A stretch of 36,614 nucleotides of DNA from Sphaerobacter sp. (GCA_029961075.1 JASBVL010000036.1:1-36614), one strand, 5' to 3'; numbered from the stretch's first letter, positions 14,693-23,681 are shown. Made by a program: numbers and translations. The notes: generated from the letters alone by a model not told the origin.

Positions 14693-14848
14693 GGTGCCTC
14701 TCCCCTCCCCCGGGGCGCGTCGCCGGTCGTCGCCGGGGGGCGCCCCGATCATACGCACCAATTGCCGACCCCTCCATACCCCTTCTGTCGCGGTTCCCCA
14801 GAGGCGAACGTCACGCCCGAACCCGGACTTCAGTACCAGAGCCGCCCC

Positions 14849-14866
14849 GAGGCGCGCCCGCGCCTC
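14849..14866 (-). terminator. GC hairpin overlapping flhF stop
   Basis: A perfect 8-bp inverted repeat with a 2-nt loop (14849-14856 with 14859-14866) overlaps the flhF TGA. It may attenuate transcription between flhF and the fliA segment. There is no T-run, so support is modest. Confidence 0.3.
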
Positions 14867-15974
14867 ACCGATGGGCCAGCTCCTGGCGGTAGTGGGACTC
14901 CATGGCGGCCAGGAGCAGATCGGTCAGGAGCGCCGGCGAGGCGACGGCGATGTCCTCGGGCACGAGCGGGCCGGCGCAGGTGTAGGCCAGCGGCAGGCGC
15001 GTCTGCTCGGCCAGGCCGATGACCGCGGCGTTGCGGCGGGTCTCGTCGAGTTTGGTGGCGATCAGGCCGACCGGATTCAGCAGCGCGAAGCGCTGGGACG
15101 CCGCGATCAATTCCTGGAAATCGCCGCTCATGGCCAGCGTGAGATAGCACTGCACCGGGGAGCGATCGGCGATCAGGGTGCGCAGCTCTTTCAGCATGGC
15201 GGCGTCGTACGGGTTGCACCCGGGCGTATCGACCAGGACCACCTCGGCGTCGGCCGTCTGTGCGAGGGCCGTCTCGAGATCCTCACGCGTGTAGACCGTC
15301 GCGAAGGGGAGCTGCAGGATCTCGGCGAAGGTCTTGAGCTGCGCGATGCCCCCGACCCGGTAGGTGTCCGTGGTGACCAGGGCGACCCGCTGGCGTCGGG
15401 TGGCGCTGAAGATGGTGGCCAGCTTGGCGATCGTGGTGGTCTTGCCGACGCCGGTGGGGCCGACGAGCGCAAGCACGATGCGCTTCCGCTCCTCGGTCGG
15501 GGCGAGGTCGTCGGCGATGGCGATCCGGCGCTGGAGCACCTGGCTGACCGCGGTGTGCCGGCGCACCGCGGAGCCGGCCGCGCAGGCCAGGGCGAGCTCG
15601 GTTGCCAACCGCTCGCTGACCCCGTACTGGCGGATGAAGGCGATGTCGCGCTCGTCGGCCTGGGGCGGCGGGCCGGCCTCGCCACCGGATCGGGGCGGCG
15701 GCTCGTCCGGCGGTGCGGCGGCCGGCTCGGTGGTCCGGCCGGCCCGGCCGAGCCGGACCGCGAACAGGTCGATCAGCGGGGGCGGCTCACGCCGCTCGCC
15801 GGGATCGTCGACCGCGCGGAACTCGCTGGTCTGGCCGATCGCGGCGTCCACCTCTACCAGGCCATTGGCCAGGGCCCGGCGCACGTCGAGGATCAGGGCG
15901 TCGGGCCCCAACTCCTCTTTGGCCCGGCGGATCGCCTCACTCACCGTGGTCGCGTGAAAGGTCATGCGTGTCAT
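14865..15974 (-). CDS. flhF: flagellar biosynthesis GTPase FlhF
   Basis: FlhF is an SRP-family GTPase that sets the position and number of flagella. The 369-residue protein has the N-terminal B domain start (MTFHATTVSEAIRRAKEELG, DALILDVRR), a low-complexity linker, a helical N domain and the G domain: P-loop GPTGVGKTTTIAKLA (about residue 168), DTYRVGGIAQLKTFAEIL, G3 VLVDTPGCNPYDA (about 245) and G4 ATKLDETRR (about 307). The second G3 residue pattern is DTPG rather than the usual DTAG. It starts 3 bp after flhA (ATG 15974, with a second ATG at 15965 also possible). No flhG follows, although FlhF normally partners FlhG. Confidence 0.93.
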   Translation of the reverse strand: MTRMTFHATTVSEAIRRAKEELGPDALILDVRRALANGLVEVDAAIGQTSEFRAVDDPGERREPPPLIDLFAVRLGRAGRTTEPAAAPPDEPPPRSGGEAGPPPQADERDIAFIRQYGVSERLATELALACAAGSAVRRHTAVSQVLQRRIAIADDLAPTEERKRIVLALVGPTGVGKTTTIAKLATIFSATRRQRVALVTTDTYRVGGIAQLKTFAEILQLPFATVYTREDLETALAQTADAEVVLVDTPGCNPYDAAMLKELRTLIADRSPVQCYLTLAMSGDFQELIAASQRFALLNPVGLIATKLDETRRNAAVIGLAEQTRLPLAYTCAGPLVPEDIAVASPALLTDLLLAAMESHYRQELAHR

Positions 15975-15977
15975 GGC

Positions 15978-18047
15978 TCACACCCGAACCATCCCGGCGG
16001 CACGGACCTGCACGTTGGGCGCGACCTCCCGGTAGGAGAGGATGGTCAGGTTGGGGAGGGAGCGTTCGGTCGCGCGCCGCAGGGCCAGGCGGATGCCGGC
16101 CGGCACCAACAAGATCGGCTGACGGCCAAGGCTGGCCACGCGCTCCATCTCGCGTGCGATGGCGCCAAGGAGGCGCTGCAGCCACTCGGGATCGAGCGAC
16201 AGTTGCGGCCCGGCCTCGGTCTCCTGGAGGGCGTCGACGAGCTGCGCCGAGACGTCCGGCTGGAGGGTCAGGACGTAGAGGTCCCCCTCGGGCGTGGCGT
16301 AGCGCGCGGAGATGGCCGGGGCGAGCGCCGCTCGCACGTGCTCGGCCAGGGTGGGCACGTCCTTGACGGTGCGCGCGTGATTGCCGAGCGCCTCCAGGAT
16401 CGTGACGAGGTCGCGGATCGAGATGCCCTCGCGGAGCAGGTGCTGTAGCACCTGCTGGACCTCGGCCAGCGACAGGAGGTGCGGTACCAGCTCGTCGACG
16501 ACGGCGGGGTGCTCGGCGCGCACGCCGTCGAGCAGGCGCTGGACGTCCTGGCGGCGCAGGATGTCGGCGGCGTGGGTGCGGATCACCTCGCTGAGGTGCG
16601 TGGTGACCACCGAGGCGGGGTCCACCACCGTGTAGCCGAGGGCCTCGGCGTGCAGCCGCTGGCTCTCGGTGATCCAGGTGGCGGCCAGGCCGAAGGCGGG
16701 CTCGCGGCCGGGGATGCCGTCGATCTCGCCGCTCACCCCGCCCGCGTTCATCGCCATCAACCGGTCGGGGTAGACCTCGCCGCTGGCGACCTCGACGCCG
16801 CGCAGCTTGATGCGGTACTCGTTCGGCCGCAGTTGGAGGTTGTCCCGGATGCGGATGGTCGGCACGGTGATGCCGAGGTCGAGCGCGGTCTGGCGCCGGA
16901 CCAGGGTGATGCGCTTGAGCAGCGTGCCGCCCTGCTCCTCGTCGACCAGCGGGATCAGGCCGTAGCCGAGCTCGAGCTCCATGGGGTCGACGCGCAGCAG
17001 GTCGAGGATATTCTCCTCGGCCGGGGTGTCAGCCGCCGCCTCCGGGAGCGGGGCGGGCCGGTGGAGCCGGCGCGCGAGCTGGCTCGCCCCGAGCAGCGCG
17101 AAGCCGATCAGGAAGAAGGGGAGCTTGGGCAGGCCGGGGATCACGCCGAGCACCAGGAGCAGCGCGCCGCCGATGGCCAGCGCGCGCGGGTTGTTACTGA
17201 TCTGGCGCGCCACGTCGTGCCCGAGGTCGTGGTCGGACGTCGAGGCCCGGGTGACGATGATACCGGTGGCGGTCGAGATCAACAGGGCCGGGATCTGGGT
17301 GACGAGGCCGTCGCCGACGGTGAGCAGCGCGTAGGTGCAGAGGGCCTCGCCGATGGGCAGGCCGCGCTGGAGCACGCCGATGATGACCCCGCCGATGATG
17401 TTGACGATGATGATGATGACCCCGGCGATGGCGTCGCCCTTGACGAACTTGCTGGCGCCATCCATGGCCCCGTAGAAGTTCGCCTCGCGGGCGATGGCCT
17501 GGCGCCGCGCGCGGGCCTCGTCCTCGGTGATCAGCCCGGCGTTCAGATCGGCATCGATGGCCATCTGCTTGCCGGGCATGGCGTCGAGGGTGAAGCGGGC
17601 CGCCACCTCGGCCACGCGGCCGGCGCCGTTGGTGATGACGACGAACTGGATGACGACCAGGATCAGGAAGACGACGATGCCGACCACGTAGTTGCCGCCG
17701 ACGACGAAGGAGCCGAAGGAGGCGATCACCTGCCCGGCGTCCCCCTGGAGCAGGATCAACCGGCTGGAGGTGACGTTCAGCCCCAGGCGGAAGAGGGTGG
17801 CCAGGAGGAGCACCGACGGGAAGGCGGAGAACTGGAGCGGCTCGAGCAGATAGATCGAGACGAGCAGGATCGTCAGCGCGCCCGCGATGTTCAGGGTGAT
17901 GAGCGCATCGACCAGCCTGGTCGGGAGCGGGATGATCATCATGGCGACGATCAGGATGACCCCCGCCGCCAGGACGACATCGCTGTAGTGGGTGAGTCGC
18001 CGGAGCCCGCCGCTGGCCGGCGTCCCGGCGCCTGCCGTGGTCACCAT
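15978..18047 (-). CDS. flhA: flagellar export gate protein FlhA
   Basis: The major nonameric component of the flagellar type III export gate. At 689 residues it has full length: about eight membrane helices in residues 20-330 (for example VVLAAGVILIVAMMIIPLPT), the conserved cytoplasmic FHIPEP-type loop (AEVAARFTLDAMPGKQMAID, DLNAGLITEDEARARR, REANFYGAMDGASKFVKGDA) and a complete cytosolic domain that binds chaperone-substrate complexes. The ATG at 18047 gives the family N-terminus. It lies between flhB (28 bp upstream) and flhF, the standard order. Confidence 0.97.
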   Translation of the reverse strand: MVTTAGAGTPASGGLRRLTHYSDVVLAAGVILIVAMMIIPLPTRLVDALITLNIAGALTILLVSIYLLEPLQFSAFPSVLLLATLFRLGLNVTSSRLILLQGDAGQVIASFGSFVVGGNYVVGIVVFLILVVIQFVVITNGAGRVAEVAARFTLDAMPGKQMAIDADLNAGLITEDEARARRQAIAREANFYGAMDGASKFVKGDAIAGVIIIIVNIIGGVIIGVLQRGLPIGEALCTYALLTVGDGLVTQIPALLISTATGIIVTRASTSDHDLGHDVARQISNNPRALAIGGALLLVLGVIPGLPKLPFFLIGFALLGASQLARRLHRPAPLPEAAADTPAEENILDLLRVDPMELELGYGLIPLVDEEQGGTLLKRITLVRRQTALDLGITVPTIRIRDNLQLRPNEYRIKLRGVEVASGEVYPDRLMAMNAGGVSGEIDGIPGREPAFGLAATWITESQRLHAEALGYTVVDPASVVTTHLSEVIRTHAADILRRQDVQRLLDGVRAEHPAVVDELVPHLLSLAEVQQVLQHLLREGISIRDLVTILEALGNHARTVKDVPTLAEHVRAALAPAISARYATPEGDLYVLTLQPDVSAQLVDALQETEAGPQLSLDPEWLQRLLGAIAREMERVASLGRQPILLVPAGIRLALRRATERSLPNLTILSYREVAPNVQVRAAGMVRV

Positions 18048-18075
18048 ACGGTCAGCCCAACTCCCATCCCGTCGC

Positions 18076-19131
18076 TCACGCCGGCCGCATCCGCAGCCGG
18101 TAGACGTAGGCGATCACGTCTGCCACCGCCTCGTAGAGGGCCAGGGGTATCTCCATGCCGACCTCGACGCTCCGATAGAGCGCCTGGGCGAGCGGCTTGT
18201 TCTCCACCACGGGGATGGCGTGCTCCCGCGCGATGGCCTTGATGCGCTCGGCGACCGCCCCGCTGCCCTTGGCCACCACGACCGGGGCGGGCATAGTGCG
18301 CAGGTCGTAGCGGATGGCCACCGCCAGGTGTGTCGGGTTGGTGACCACCACGGTCGCCTGGGGGACGGCGTGCATCATGCGGCCGCGGGCGAGCTGCTGC
18401 TGCAGCCGGCGGAGGCGCGCCTTGAGCTCGGGGTCGCCCTCGGTCTGCCGCAGCTCCTCCCGCAGCTCCTGGCGGGTCATGCGGAGGCGGCGCTCGTAGT
18501 CCCAGCGCTGGAAGGCGTAGTCGGCCAGGGCGAGGATGAAGAAGGCGCCGGCGGCGCGCAGCCCGACCGCGCTGAGGGTGCGGCCCACCGCGCCGACGAT
18601 GGTGACCGGATCAGCACCGGTGAGGGAGGCGAAGTGGGCGATCTGGTTGCGCAGCACGGGATAGGTCAGCGCGACGACGATGGCGAGCTTGACCAGCGCC
18701 TTGAGCGTCTCGAAGGCGCCGCGGCGCGAGACGATGCGTCGCAGGCCGCGCGCGGGGCTGAGGCGCCCGAAGTCAGGCTTGAGCGCGGCGAGCGCGAAGA
18801 CGGGGCCGGTCTGGGCGATGCTGGCCCCGATGCCGAGGGCCACGACCACCGCGACGAGCGGGCCGACGACCCGGGCGAACACCATGCCCGCCTCCCAGCT
18901 CAGACGCTGCAGGGCGAGCGGCGTGAGGTCGGCCGCGGTCACCCCGCTGAAGGTGCCGCGCATCTGCTCGGTCAGGGCCGCGGCGGCCTGGCCGGCGTAC
19001 CACTGGAGGAATGCGATCGCGCCGAGCAGCTCGGCGGCGGCGCTCAGCTCCGCGCTGCGCGGCACGTCGCCCTGGCGCCGGGCGTCCTGCCGGCGCTTGG
19101 GTGTGGCGCGTTCGGTGCGCTCCTCCGCCAT
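18076..19131 (-). CDS. flhB: flagellar export protein FlhB
   Basis: FlhB closes the export gate and switches substrate class after self-cleavage. The 351-residue protein starts with the family signature MAEERTERATPKRRQDARRQ, GDVPRS, has four membrane helices, and ends in a cytoplasmic domain with the autocleavage motif NPTH (VVTNPTHLAVAIRYD), then AIREHAIPVVENKPLAQALY-type sequence. The NPTH site is intact, so normal cleavage and substrate switching are expected. ATG 19131 lies 11 bp after the fliR stop. The much longer frame to 20007 overlaps fliR and is rejected. Confidence 0.96.
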   Translation of the reverse strand: MAEERTERATPKRRQDARRQGDVPRSAELSAAAELLGAIAFLQWYAGQAAAALTEQMRGTFSGVTAADLTPLALQRLSWEAGMVFARVVGPLVAVVVALGIGASIAQTGPVFALAALKPDFGRLSPARGLRRIVSRRGAFETLKALVKLAIVVALTYPVLRNQIAHFASLTGADPVTIVGAVGRTLSAVGLRAAGAFFILALADYAFQRWDYERRLRMTRQELREELRQTEGDPELKARLRRLQQQLARGRMMHAVPQATVVVTNPTHLAVAIRYDLRTMPAPVVVAKGSGAVAERIKAIAREHAIPVVENKPLAQALYRSVEVGMEIPLALYEAVADVIAYVYRLRMRPA

Positions 19132-19142
19132 CGCCGCTTCCC

Positions 19143-19925
19143 CTACCGTGCCACGCCGCCCGCGCGGCCGATGGCCTCGACGATGCCGCTGGTGACCATG
19201 GTCGAGAGGAGGCGAAGCAGGAACGGCATGGTCAGGAGCAGCACGCCGAAGCCGGCGAGCACTTTCACTGGGAGCCCGACGAAGAAGACGTTCATCTGGG
19301 GCACCATGCGGTTGAGCACGCCGAGGGCCGCATCCACCGCCAGGAGCGTCCCGGCCACCGGGAGGCCGATGCGCAGGGCATCGGCGAACATCAGGCTTGC
19401 CAGGGCGGTGATGGTGCTGCCGGCGTCGCCGGCCAGGGTCGCGCCGCCGATCGGGACGCTCTGGAAGCTGCGGTGCAAGGCGAGCAGCACCAGGTGGTGC
19501 CCGTTGGTGCCGAAGAAGACGAGCGCCGCGGTCACCAGGTAGTAGGTGTTGAGGGGCGTCGCCTGGGCATTGAGGGCGGGGTCGAAGATCGGCCCGAGGT
19601 TCAGGCCGATCTGGACCCCGGCCAGGCTGGCCGCCATCTCGATCGCCCCGAAGACGACGGCGATGCCGAAGCCCATCAGCAGGCCGAGCAGGAACTCCCG
19701 GGCCAGGGCGACGGTGAAGTGGGCCGGATCGCTCAGGGGCTGCGTGACGGGCGGGGTGAAGGGCAGCAGCACCAGGGCGAGCACGCCGGCGGCGAGGACC
19801 TTGAGCGGGGTGGGCACGGTGCGGCCGCCGAGACCGGGGATGAACATCAGCGTGGTGCCGATGCGGGTCATCGCCAGCAGCAAGACGGCGATCGATTGGG
19901 GGATGAGCGGCGACGCGATCGTCAC
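19143..19925 (-). CDS. fliR: flagellar export protein FliR
   Basis: A membrane component of the export gate, part of the FliPQR helical core. The 260-residue, very hydrophobic protein has about six membrane segments and family motifs such as LLAMTRIGTTLMFIPGLGGR, REFLLGLLMGFGIAVVFGAI, LAGVQIGLNLGPIFDP and the C-terminal MVPQMNVFFVGLPVKVLAGF. The start is GTG at 19925 with GGGAGG upstream. It begins 12 bp after fliQ and precedes flhB. Confidence 0.96.
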   Translation of the reverse strand: MTIASPLIPQSIAVLLLAMTRIGTTLMFIPGLGGRTVPTPLKVLAAGVLALVLLPFTPPVTQPLSDPAHFTVALAREFLLGLLMGFGIAVVFGAIEMAASLAGVQIGLNLGPIFDPALNAQATPLNTYYLVTAALVFFGTNGHHLVLLALHRSFQSVPIGGATLAGDAGSTITALASLMFADALRIGLPVAGTLLAVDAALGVLNRMVPQMNVFFVGLPVKVLAGFGVLLLTMPFLLRLLSTMVTSGIVEAIGRAGGVAR

Positions 19926-19937
19926 CCCGTGCCTCCC

Positions 19938-20207
19938 TCAGCGGGCGAGCTGCGGCAGCGACGTGAGCAGCCGCACGGTGAACCGGACGAGTTGGTCGGC
20001 CATCCACGGGCCGGCCACGAGCAGCACGACGAACATCACCACCATCTTCGGGACGAAGGTCAGCGTGGCCTCATTGACCTGCGTCACCGCCTGGAAGATG
20101 CTCACCGCCAGCCCCACGGCCAGCGCGGCGAGCAGCAAGGGGGCCAGCACCAGGAGCAGCGTGGTGATGGAGTCGCGGGTGAGCTCGAGGACCAGCATGT
20201 CGGTCAT
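19938..20207 (-). CDS. fliQ: flagellar export protein FliQ
   Basis: A small export-gate membrane protein of 89 residues with two membrane helices. Diagnostic sequence includes LLLAALAVGLAVSIFQAVTQ, VNEATLTFVPKMVVMFVVLL and AGPWMADQLVRFTVRLL. It starts at ATG 20207, with a second in-frame ATG at 20198. It lies 19 bp after fliP and 12 bp before fliR. Confidence 0.96.
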   Translation of the reverse strand: MTDMLVLELTRDSITTLLLVLAPLLLAALAVGLAVSIFQAVTQVNEATLTFVPKMVVMFVVLLVAGPWMADQLVRFTVRLLTSLPQLAR

Positions 20208-20226
20208 GGGCCGTCCCCCCTGTGAC

Positions 20227-20964
20227 TCACTGGAAACTCAGGACGAGCGACCGGACGATCAGATCCCAGCCGTCGACCATGACGAAGAGCAGCACTTTGA
20301 AGGGCAGAGAGACGATCACCGGCGGCAGCATGATCATGCCCATCGACATCAGCGCGCTGGAGACGATCATGTCGATGATGAGGAAGGGGATGAAGATCAC
20401 GAAGCCCATCTGGAAGGCGGTCTTCAGCTCGCTGAGGATGAAGGAGGGGACGAGCACCCAGGTCGGCACGTCGTCGGGCGTGCGCGGGCGCGGCTGCTGC
20501 CCGAGCTGCATGAAGAGGGCGAGGTCGCGCTCGCGGGTCTGGCGCAGCATGAACTCCCGCAGCGGGGCCTCGGCGCGCTTGAGCGCCTCGGTCTGCGTCA
20601 CCTCGCCGGCGAGGTAGGGCTGCAGTGCGGTGCGATTCACCTCCTGCCAGACCGGCGCCATGATGAAGATGGTCAGGAAGAGGGCCAGGCCGAGCAGCAC
20701 CTGGTTCGGCGGCAGTTGCGGGACGCCGATGGCGTTGCGGGCAAAGGAGAGCACGATGATGACCCGAGTGAACGAGGTCACCATCATGAGCAGCGTCGGG
20801 AGCAGCGCCAGGAAGGTGAGCAGGAAGAACAGCTCGAGCCCGGCGTTGATCGACCCGCCGCCCGCAGTGCCGGAGTCGACCCGAAGCTGGGCGTTGCCCA
20901 GTTGCGCATCAGCCGTGCAGGACGGGAGCCAGACGAGCGCGCCGGCCAGCAGGCTGGCGCGCAT
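20227..20964 (-). CDS. fliP: flagellar export protein FliP
   Basis: The export-gate core protein that seeds FliPQR assembly. The 245-residue form has a cleavable-type signal peptide (MRASLLAGALVWLPSCTADA) and the family blocks LPTLLMMVTSFTRVIIVLSF, IGVPQLPPNQVLLGLALFLT, and near the C-terminus MGFVIFIPFLIIDMIVSSAL, SMGMIMLPPVIVSLPFKVLL. ATG 20964 lacks a clear ribosome site. An in-frame GTG at 21042 follows GAGAGGG at about 10 bp and would add 26 residues with an Arg-rich n-region; it is a real alternative. It is the first gene of the long minus-strand export/rod operon. fliO is not beside it but on the plus strand at 25242. Confidence 0.94.
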   Translation of the reverse strand: MRASLLAGALVWLPSCTADAQLGNAQLRVDSGTAGGGSINAGLELFFLLTFLALLPTLLMMVTSFTRVIIVLSFARNAIGVPQLPPNQVLLGLALFLTIFIMAPVWQEVNRTALQPYLAGEVTQTEALKRAEAPLREFMLRQTRERDLALFMQLGQQPRPRTPDDVPTWVLVPSFILSELKTAFQMGFVIFIPFLIIDMIVSSALMSMGMIMLPPVIVSLPFKVLLFVMVDGWDLIVRSLVLSFQ

Positions 20965-21144
20965 CGCGCGGCGGCGCCAGCGGGGGTGCCGCTGCGGGGT
21001 GGTGCCGTCCCGGAGATCTGGTTGAACGCGCGGGGGTGTCACGATCGCGATACCCTCTCTCGCTCCGCGCCACTGGCGGGCACGGCGCCGCCCCCGAGCT
21101 GGGGAGGGCCGCGCCTGTGCCCGTTGCCGATGACGTACGAACAT

Positions 21145-21173
21145 AGTGTACGGACACTGTGCCTGGAATGCAA
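21145..21173 (-). promoter_or_regulatory. sigma70-like promoter of the fliP operon
   Basis: Minus strand TTGCAT (21173-21168), 17 bp, then TACACT (21150-21145), in an unusually A/T-rich patch. An inverted repeat CGTAC/GTACG (21134-21138 and 21148-21152) overlaps the -10 and could be an operator. It would drive the early genes fliP through flgG. Confidence 0.5.
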
Positions 21174-21223
21174 GGGGCTGACGGTACCGCCCGAGGACCG
21201 GCCCGATTGGGACTTTCTTCTGA

Positions 21224-21250
21224 TTGAGCAGGTGAACGGACAGCTACTAT
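21224..21250 (+). promoter_or_regulatory. possible promoter of the flbD-mot-fliLMNO unit
   Basis: Plus strand TTGAGC (21224-21229), a short 15-bp spacer, then TACTAT (21245-21250), 51 bp before the flbD start. The spacing is suboptimal, so this is tentative. The surrounding 20965-21301 interval (337 bp) is the divergent control region and holds no gene that I can support. Confidence 0.35.
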
Positions 21251-21301
21251 CCTGACCGAAGCGGCCGGCGGACTGGTAGCCCCGGGCGAGGGAGAGCGGG
21301 C

Positions 21302-21562
21302 ATGGTCACCGTCACGCGGCTCGACGGCACGGTCGTCGTGCTCAATGCCGAGTTGATCGAATCCATTGAAGCGGTGCCAGATACGGTGATCACCCTGGTG
21401 AACCATCGGAAGGTGGTGGTCCGCGAGTCGCCGGCGGTGGTGGTCGAGCGCGTGCTGGCCTACCAGCGGGCGGTGCGGCAGCCGGACCCGGCGGCGCCGG
21501 GCGTGGCCGGAGATGGGACGGGCGCCGCCCGCGCGGACGATCCGGCCTCAGAGGAGCGGTAG
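21302..21562 (+). CDS. flbD: FlbD/SwrD family flagellar protein
   Basis: A small cytoplasmic protein of the FlbD family; the Bacillus member SwrD raises flagellar motor power and is encoded beside motor or export genes. The 86-residue product has the conserved core (VTRLDGTVVVLNAELIESIE, PDTVITLVNHRKVVVRES) in residues 4-44, followed by a helix and a disordered Ala/Asp-rich tail. ATG 21302 follows GGGAGAGCGGGC. It is the first gene of the plus-strand unit and is 5 bp from motA, a common flbD-motA-motB pairing. Confidence 0.9.
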   Translation: MVTVTRLDGTVVVLNAELIESIEAVPDTVITLVNHRKVVVRESPAVVVERVLAYQRAVRQPDPAAPGVAGDGTGAARADDPASEER

Positions 21563-21567
21563 GGGAC

Positions 21568-22374
21568 ATGGATCTCGCGACGATCGCCGGTCTGGTCCTC
21601 GGGCTGGTGGCGCTGGTGACCGCCTTCGTCCTCGAGGGCGGCCACCTGACGTCGTTGCTGGGCGTCACCGCCGCGATGATCGTGTTCGGTGGGACCGTCG
21701 GCGCGACCGTGGCGAGCGGGTCGCTGGCCGATGCCAAGCGCATCCCCGGGCTCATCCTCCGGAGCCTGAAGGCGCCGCCCGACCGGCGGCGCGCGCTGGT
21801 GGACGAGCTGGTGGCGCTGGCGGAGGTGGCGCGCCGCGAGGGGCTGCTGGCGCTGGAGGACCGCGAGGTTTCGGACTCGTTTCTCCGCCGGGCCGTGATG
21901 CTGGTCGTCGACGGCACGGATCCGGAGACGACCCGGGAGATCCTCGAGCGCGACATCGCGGCGATGGAGGCGCGGCACCAGCGCGGGTACACCATGTTCC
22001 TCACGATGGGCGGCTTCGCGCCCACCATGGGCATCATCGGCACCGTGTTGGGCCTGATCCATGTCTTGTCGAACCTCAGCTCCCCGGATGAGCTCGGGCC
22101 GGCGATCGCCGTGGCCTTCCTGGCCACGCTCTATGGCGTCGCGTCAGCCAACCTGATCTGGATCCCGATCGGCAACAAGCTGCGGCGCCAGAGCGAGCAC
22201 GAGGTCGAGGAGCGTGCGATCGTCGTCGAGGGCGTGCTAGGGCTCCAGGCCGGGGATAACCCGCGCGTGCTGCGGGAGAAGCTGGCGGCGGCGCTGCCGC
22301 CGGCTCTCCGGGCCGCCCCGGCCAGCCCGACGGCGGCGTCGATGGCGGGCGCGATGGCGGAAGGCGGCGAGTAG
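21568..22374 (+). CDS. motA: flagellar motor stator protein MotA
   Basis: MotA surrounds MotB to form the ion-driven stator. The 268-residue protein has four membrane helices: residues about 4-22 and 28-46 (LLGVTAAMIVFGGTVGATVA), then 150-170 and 178-200. The conserved channel segment FLTMGGFAPTMGIIGTVLGL and FLATLYGVASANLIWIPIGN are present, as is the cytoplasmic loop with charged residues that contacts FliG. AGGGG lies just before ATG 21568. It is followed by motB after 6 bp. Confidence 0.96.
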   Translation: MDLATIAGLVLGLVALVTAFVLEGGHLTSLLGVTAAMIVFGGTVGATVASGSLADAKRIPGLILRSLKAPPDRRRALVDELVALAEVARREGLLALEDREVSDSFLRRAVMLVVDGTDPETTREILERDIAAMEARHQRGYTMFLTMGGFAPTMGIIGTVLGLIHVLSNLSSPDELGPAIAVAFLATLYGVASANLIWIPIGNKLRRQSEHEVEERAIVVEGVLGLQAGDNPRVLREKLAAALPPALRAAPASPTAASMAGAMAEGGE

Positions 22375-22380
22375 CGGGCG

Positions 22381-23082
22381 ATGATCCGGCGACGACATCA
22401 CGCGGGTGAGGGGCCATCCAGCGAGCGGTGGCTGGTGACCTACGCCGACCTGATCACGCTGTTGCTGGTCTTCTTCGTGGTGCTCTACTCGATCTCGAAG
22501 GCCGACGCCGCCAAGTTCCAACGCTTCAGCACCTCGGTGCAGCAGGCGTTCCGCGTCGATGTCCTGGAGCCGGGCAATCCGATGGGGATCGAGGCGGATC
22601 CGAACGATCCCCGCTTCATGCAGTATCTCGCGATCCGAGCGCAGATCGCGGCGGTCGTGCAGCGGTACGATCTCGGGATGGATGCGGCCGAGGTGGAGCT
22701 GACCACCGAGGGGATCGTGATTCACCTGTCGGACGCCCTGCTGTTCCCGCCGGGAGAGGCGCAGCTCCGGCCGGAGGCCCACCGTGTCCTGGCGGACGTG
22801 GCGGCGATCATCGGCCCGCTGCCCTACCCGGTGCGCGTCGAGGGGCACACCGACAACGTCCCGCCGGCCAATCCCCAGTTCCCGGACAACTGGGTGCTCT
22901 CGACGATGCGCGCGGTGAGCACGATTCGCTACCTGTCGGACGTCCAGGGGGTACCGCCGGAGCGGCTCATCGCGGTCGGGTATGCGGAGTACCGGCCGCG
23001 GGCGGACAACCGCACGCTCGAAGGGCGCCGGAAGAACCGCCGGGTGGACCTGGTGGTACTGGAGCCGGGCAGGGCCGAGTGA
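22381..23082 (+). CDS. motB: flagellar motor stator protein MotB
   Basis: MotB anchors the stator to peptidoglycan and carries the ion-binding Asp. The 233-residue protein has the single N-terminal membrane helix RWLVTYADLITLLLVFFVVL with the essential Asp at residue 23, a plug/linker region, and a C-terminal OmpA-type peptidoglycan-binding domain (VRVEGHTDNVPP, NWVLSTMRAVSTIRYL, VGYAEYRP and RRKNRRVDLVVL). Nothing in the helix lets me decide between proton and sodium coupling. It is adjacent to motA and 44 bp before fliL. Confidence 0.96.
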   Translation: MIRRRHHAGEGPSSERWLVTYADLITLLLVFFVVLYSISKADAAKFQRFSTSVQQAFRVDVLEPGNPMGIEADPNDPRFMQYLAIRAQIAAVVQRYDLGMDAAEVELTTEGIVIHLSDALLFPPGEAQLRPEAHRVLADVAAIIGPLPYPVRVEGHTDNVPPANPQFPDNWVLSTMRAVSTIRYLSDVQGVPPERLIAVGYAEYRPRADNRTLEGRRKNRRVDLVVLEPGRAE

Positions 23083-23126
23083 CGCTGATTGGGGATGAGC
23101 GCACGGTTTAAGAGGGAGCGCGTCGC

Positions 23127-23681
23127 GTGGAGGGGGCAGAGCACGATCAGGAGCACCGGACGGGGGGCGGTCGGCCGCTCGCCCTGCTGGGCGCCGGGGT
23201 CGTCGCGGTGGTGGCGGTGGTCCTGGCGGTGGTCCTGGTGCTGCCGCGGGTGGTGCCGGGCGGGATCAGCATCCACCTGGGGGAGGCGCAGCCGACAGCC
23301 GTACCGCCGCCGCCACCGCAGGGCGACATCGGGGTGCCGATCAGCTTGGGGGAGCGCGTGGTCAATCTCGCCGATCCGGGCGGTTTCCGGTATCTTAAGG
23401 TTGAGATTGTCGTGAGTGTGCAGGTGCCCGGTGTCGTCGGGCCGGAGCTGTCGTCGGAGAAGCTCGAGGCCGAGCGGTCCAAGTTGGACGCCCAGATGGA
23501 GTCGATCAAGCCGCGCATTCAGGACGCGCTGACCTCGGTCCTGACGTCCAAGACGGTCGCCGAATTGTCGACGCCGGAGGGGAAGGAGACGCTGCGGCAA
23601 GAGCTGATCGAGCGCCTGCAGCCGCTGCTGGGGCAGCGCCAGATCACCGGGCTCTACTTTGCCCAGTTCGTGATCCAGTAG
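23127..23681 (+). CDS. fliL: flagellar basal body-associated protein FliL
   Basis: FliL is a single-pass membrane protein that rings the stator and modulates motor torque. The 184-residue product has a charged cytoplasmic N-terminus, one membrane helix (about residues 18-42, with VVAVVAVVLAVVLVLPRVV) and the extracytoplasmic FliL domain (VNLADPGGFRYLKVEIVVSV, then DALTSVLTSKTVAELSTPEG and ITGLYFAQFVIQ at the end). The start is GTG 23127 with AGAGGGAG about eight bases upstream; no ATG fits. It is followed by fliM after 11 bp. Confidence 0.93.
   Translation: MEGAEHDQEHRTGGGRPLALLGAGVVAVVAVVLAVVLVLPRVVPGGISIHLGEAQPTAVPPPPPQGDIGVPISLGERVVNLADPGGFRYLKVEIVVSVQVPGVVGPELSSEKLEAERSKLDAQMESIKPRIQDALTSVLTSKTVAELSTPEGKETLRQELIERLQPLLGQRQITGLYFAQFVIQ

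Noticed and set aside
21107-21133. Plus-strand GCCGATGA at 21126-21133 as a sigma28 promoter for flbD-motA
   Set aside because: The -10 is perfect in form, but at 11 bp upstream the sequence is GGCCGCGC with no resemblance to TAAAGTTT.
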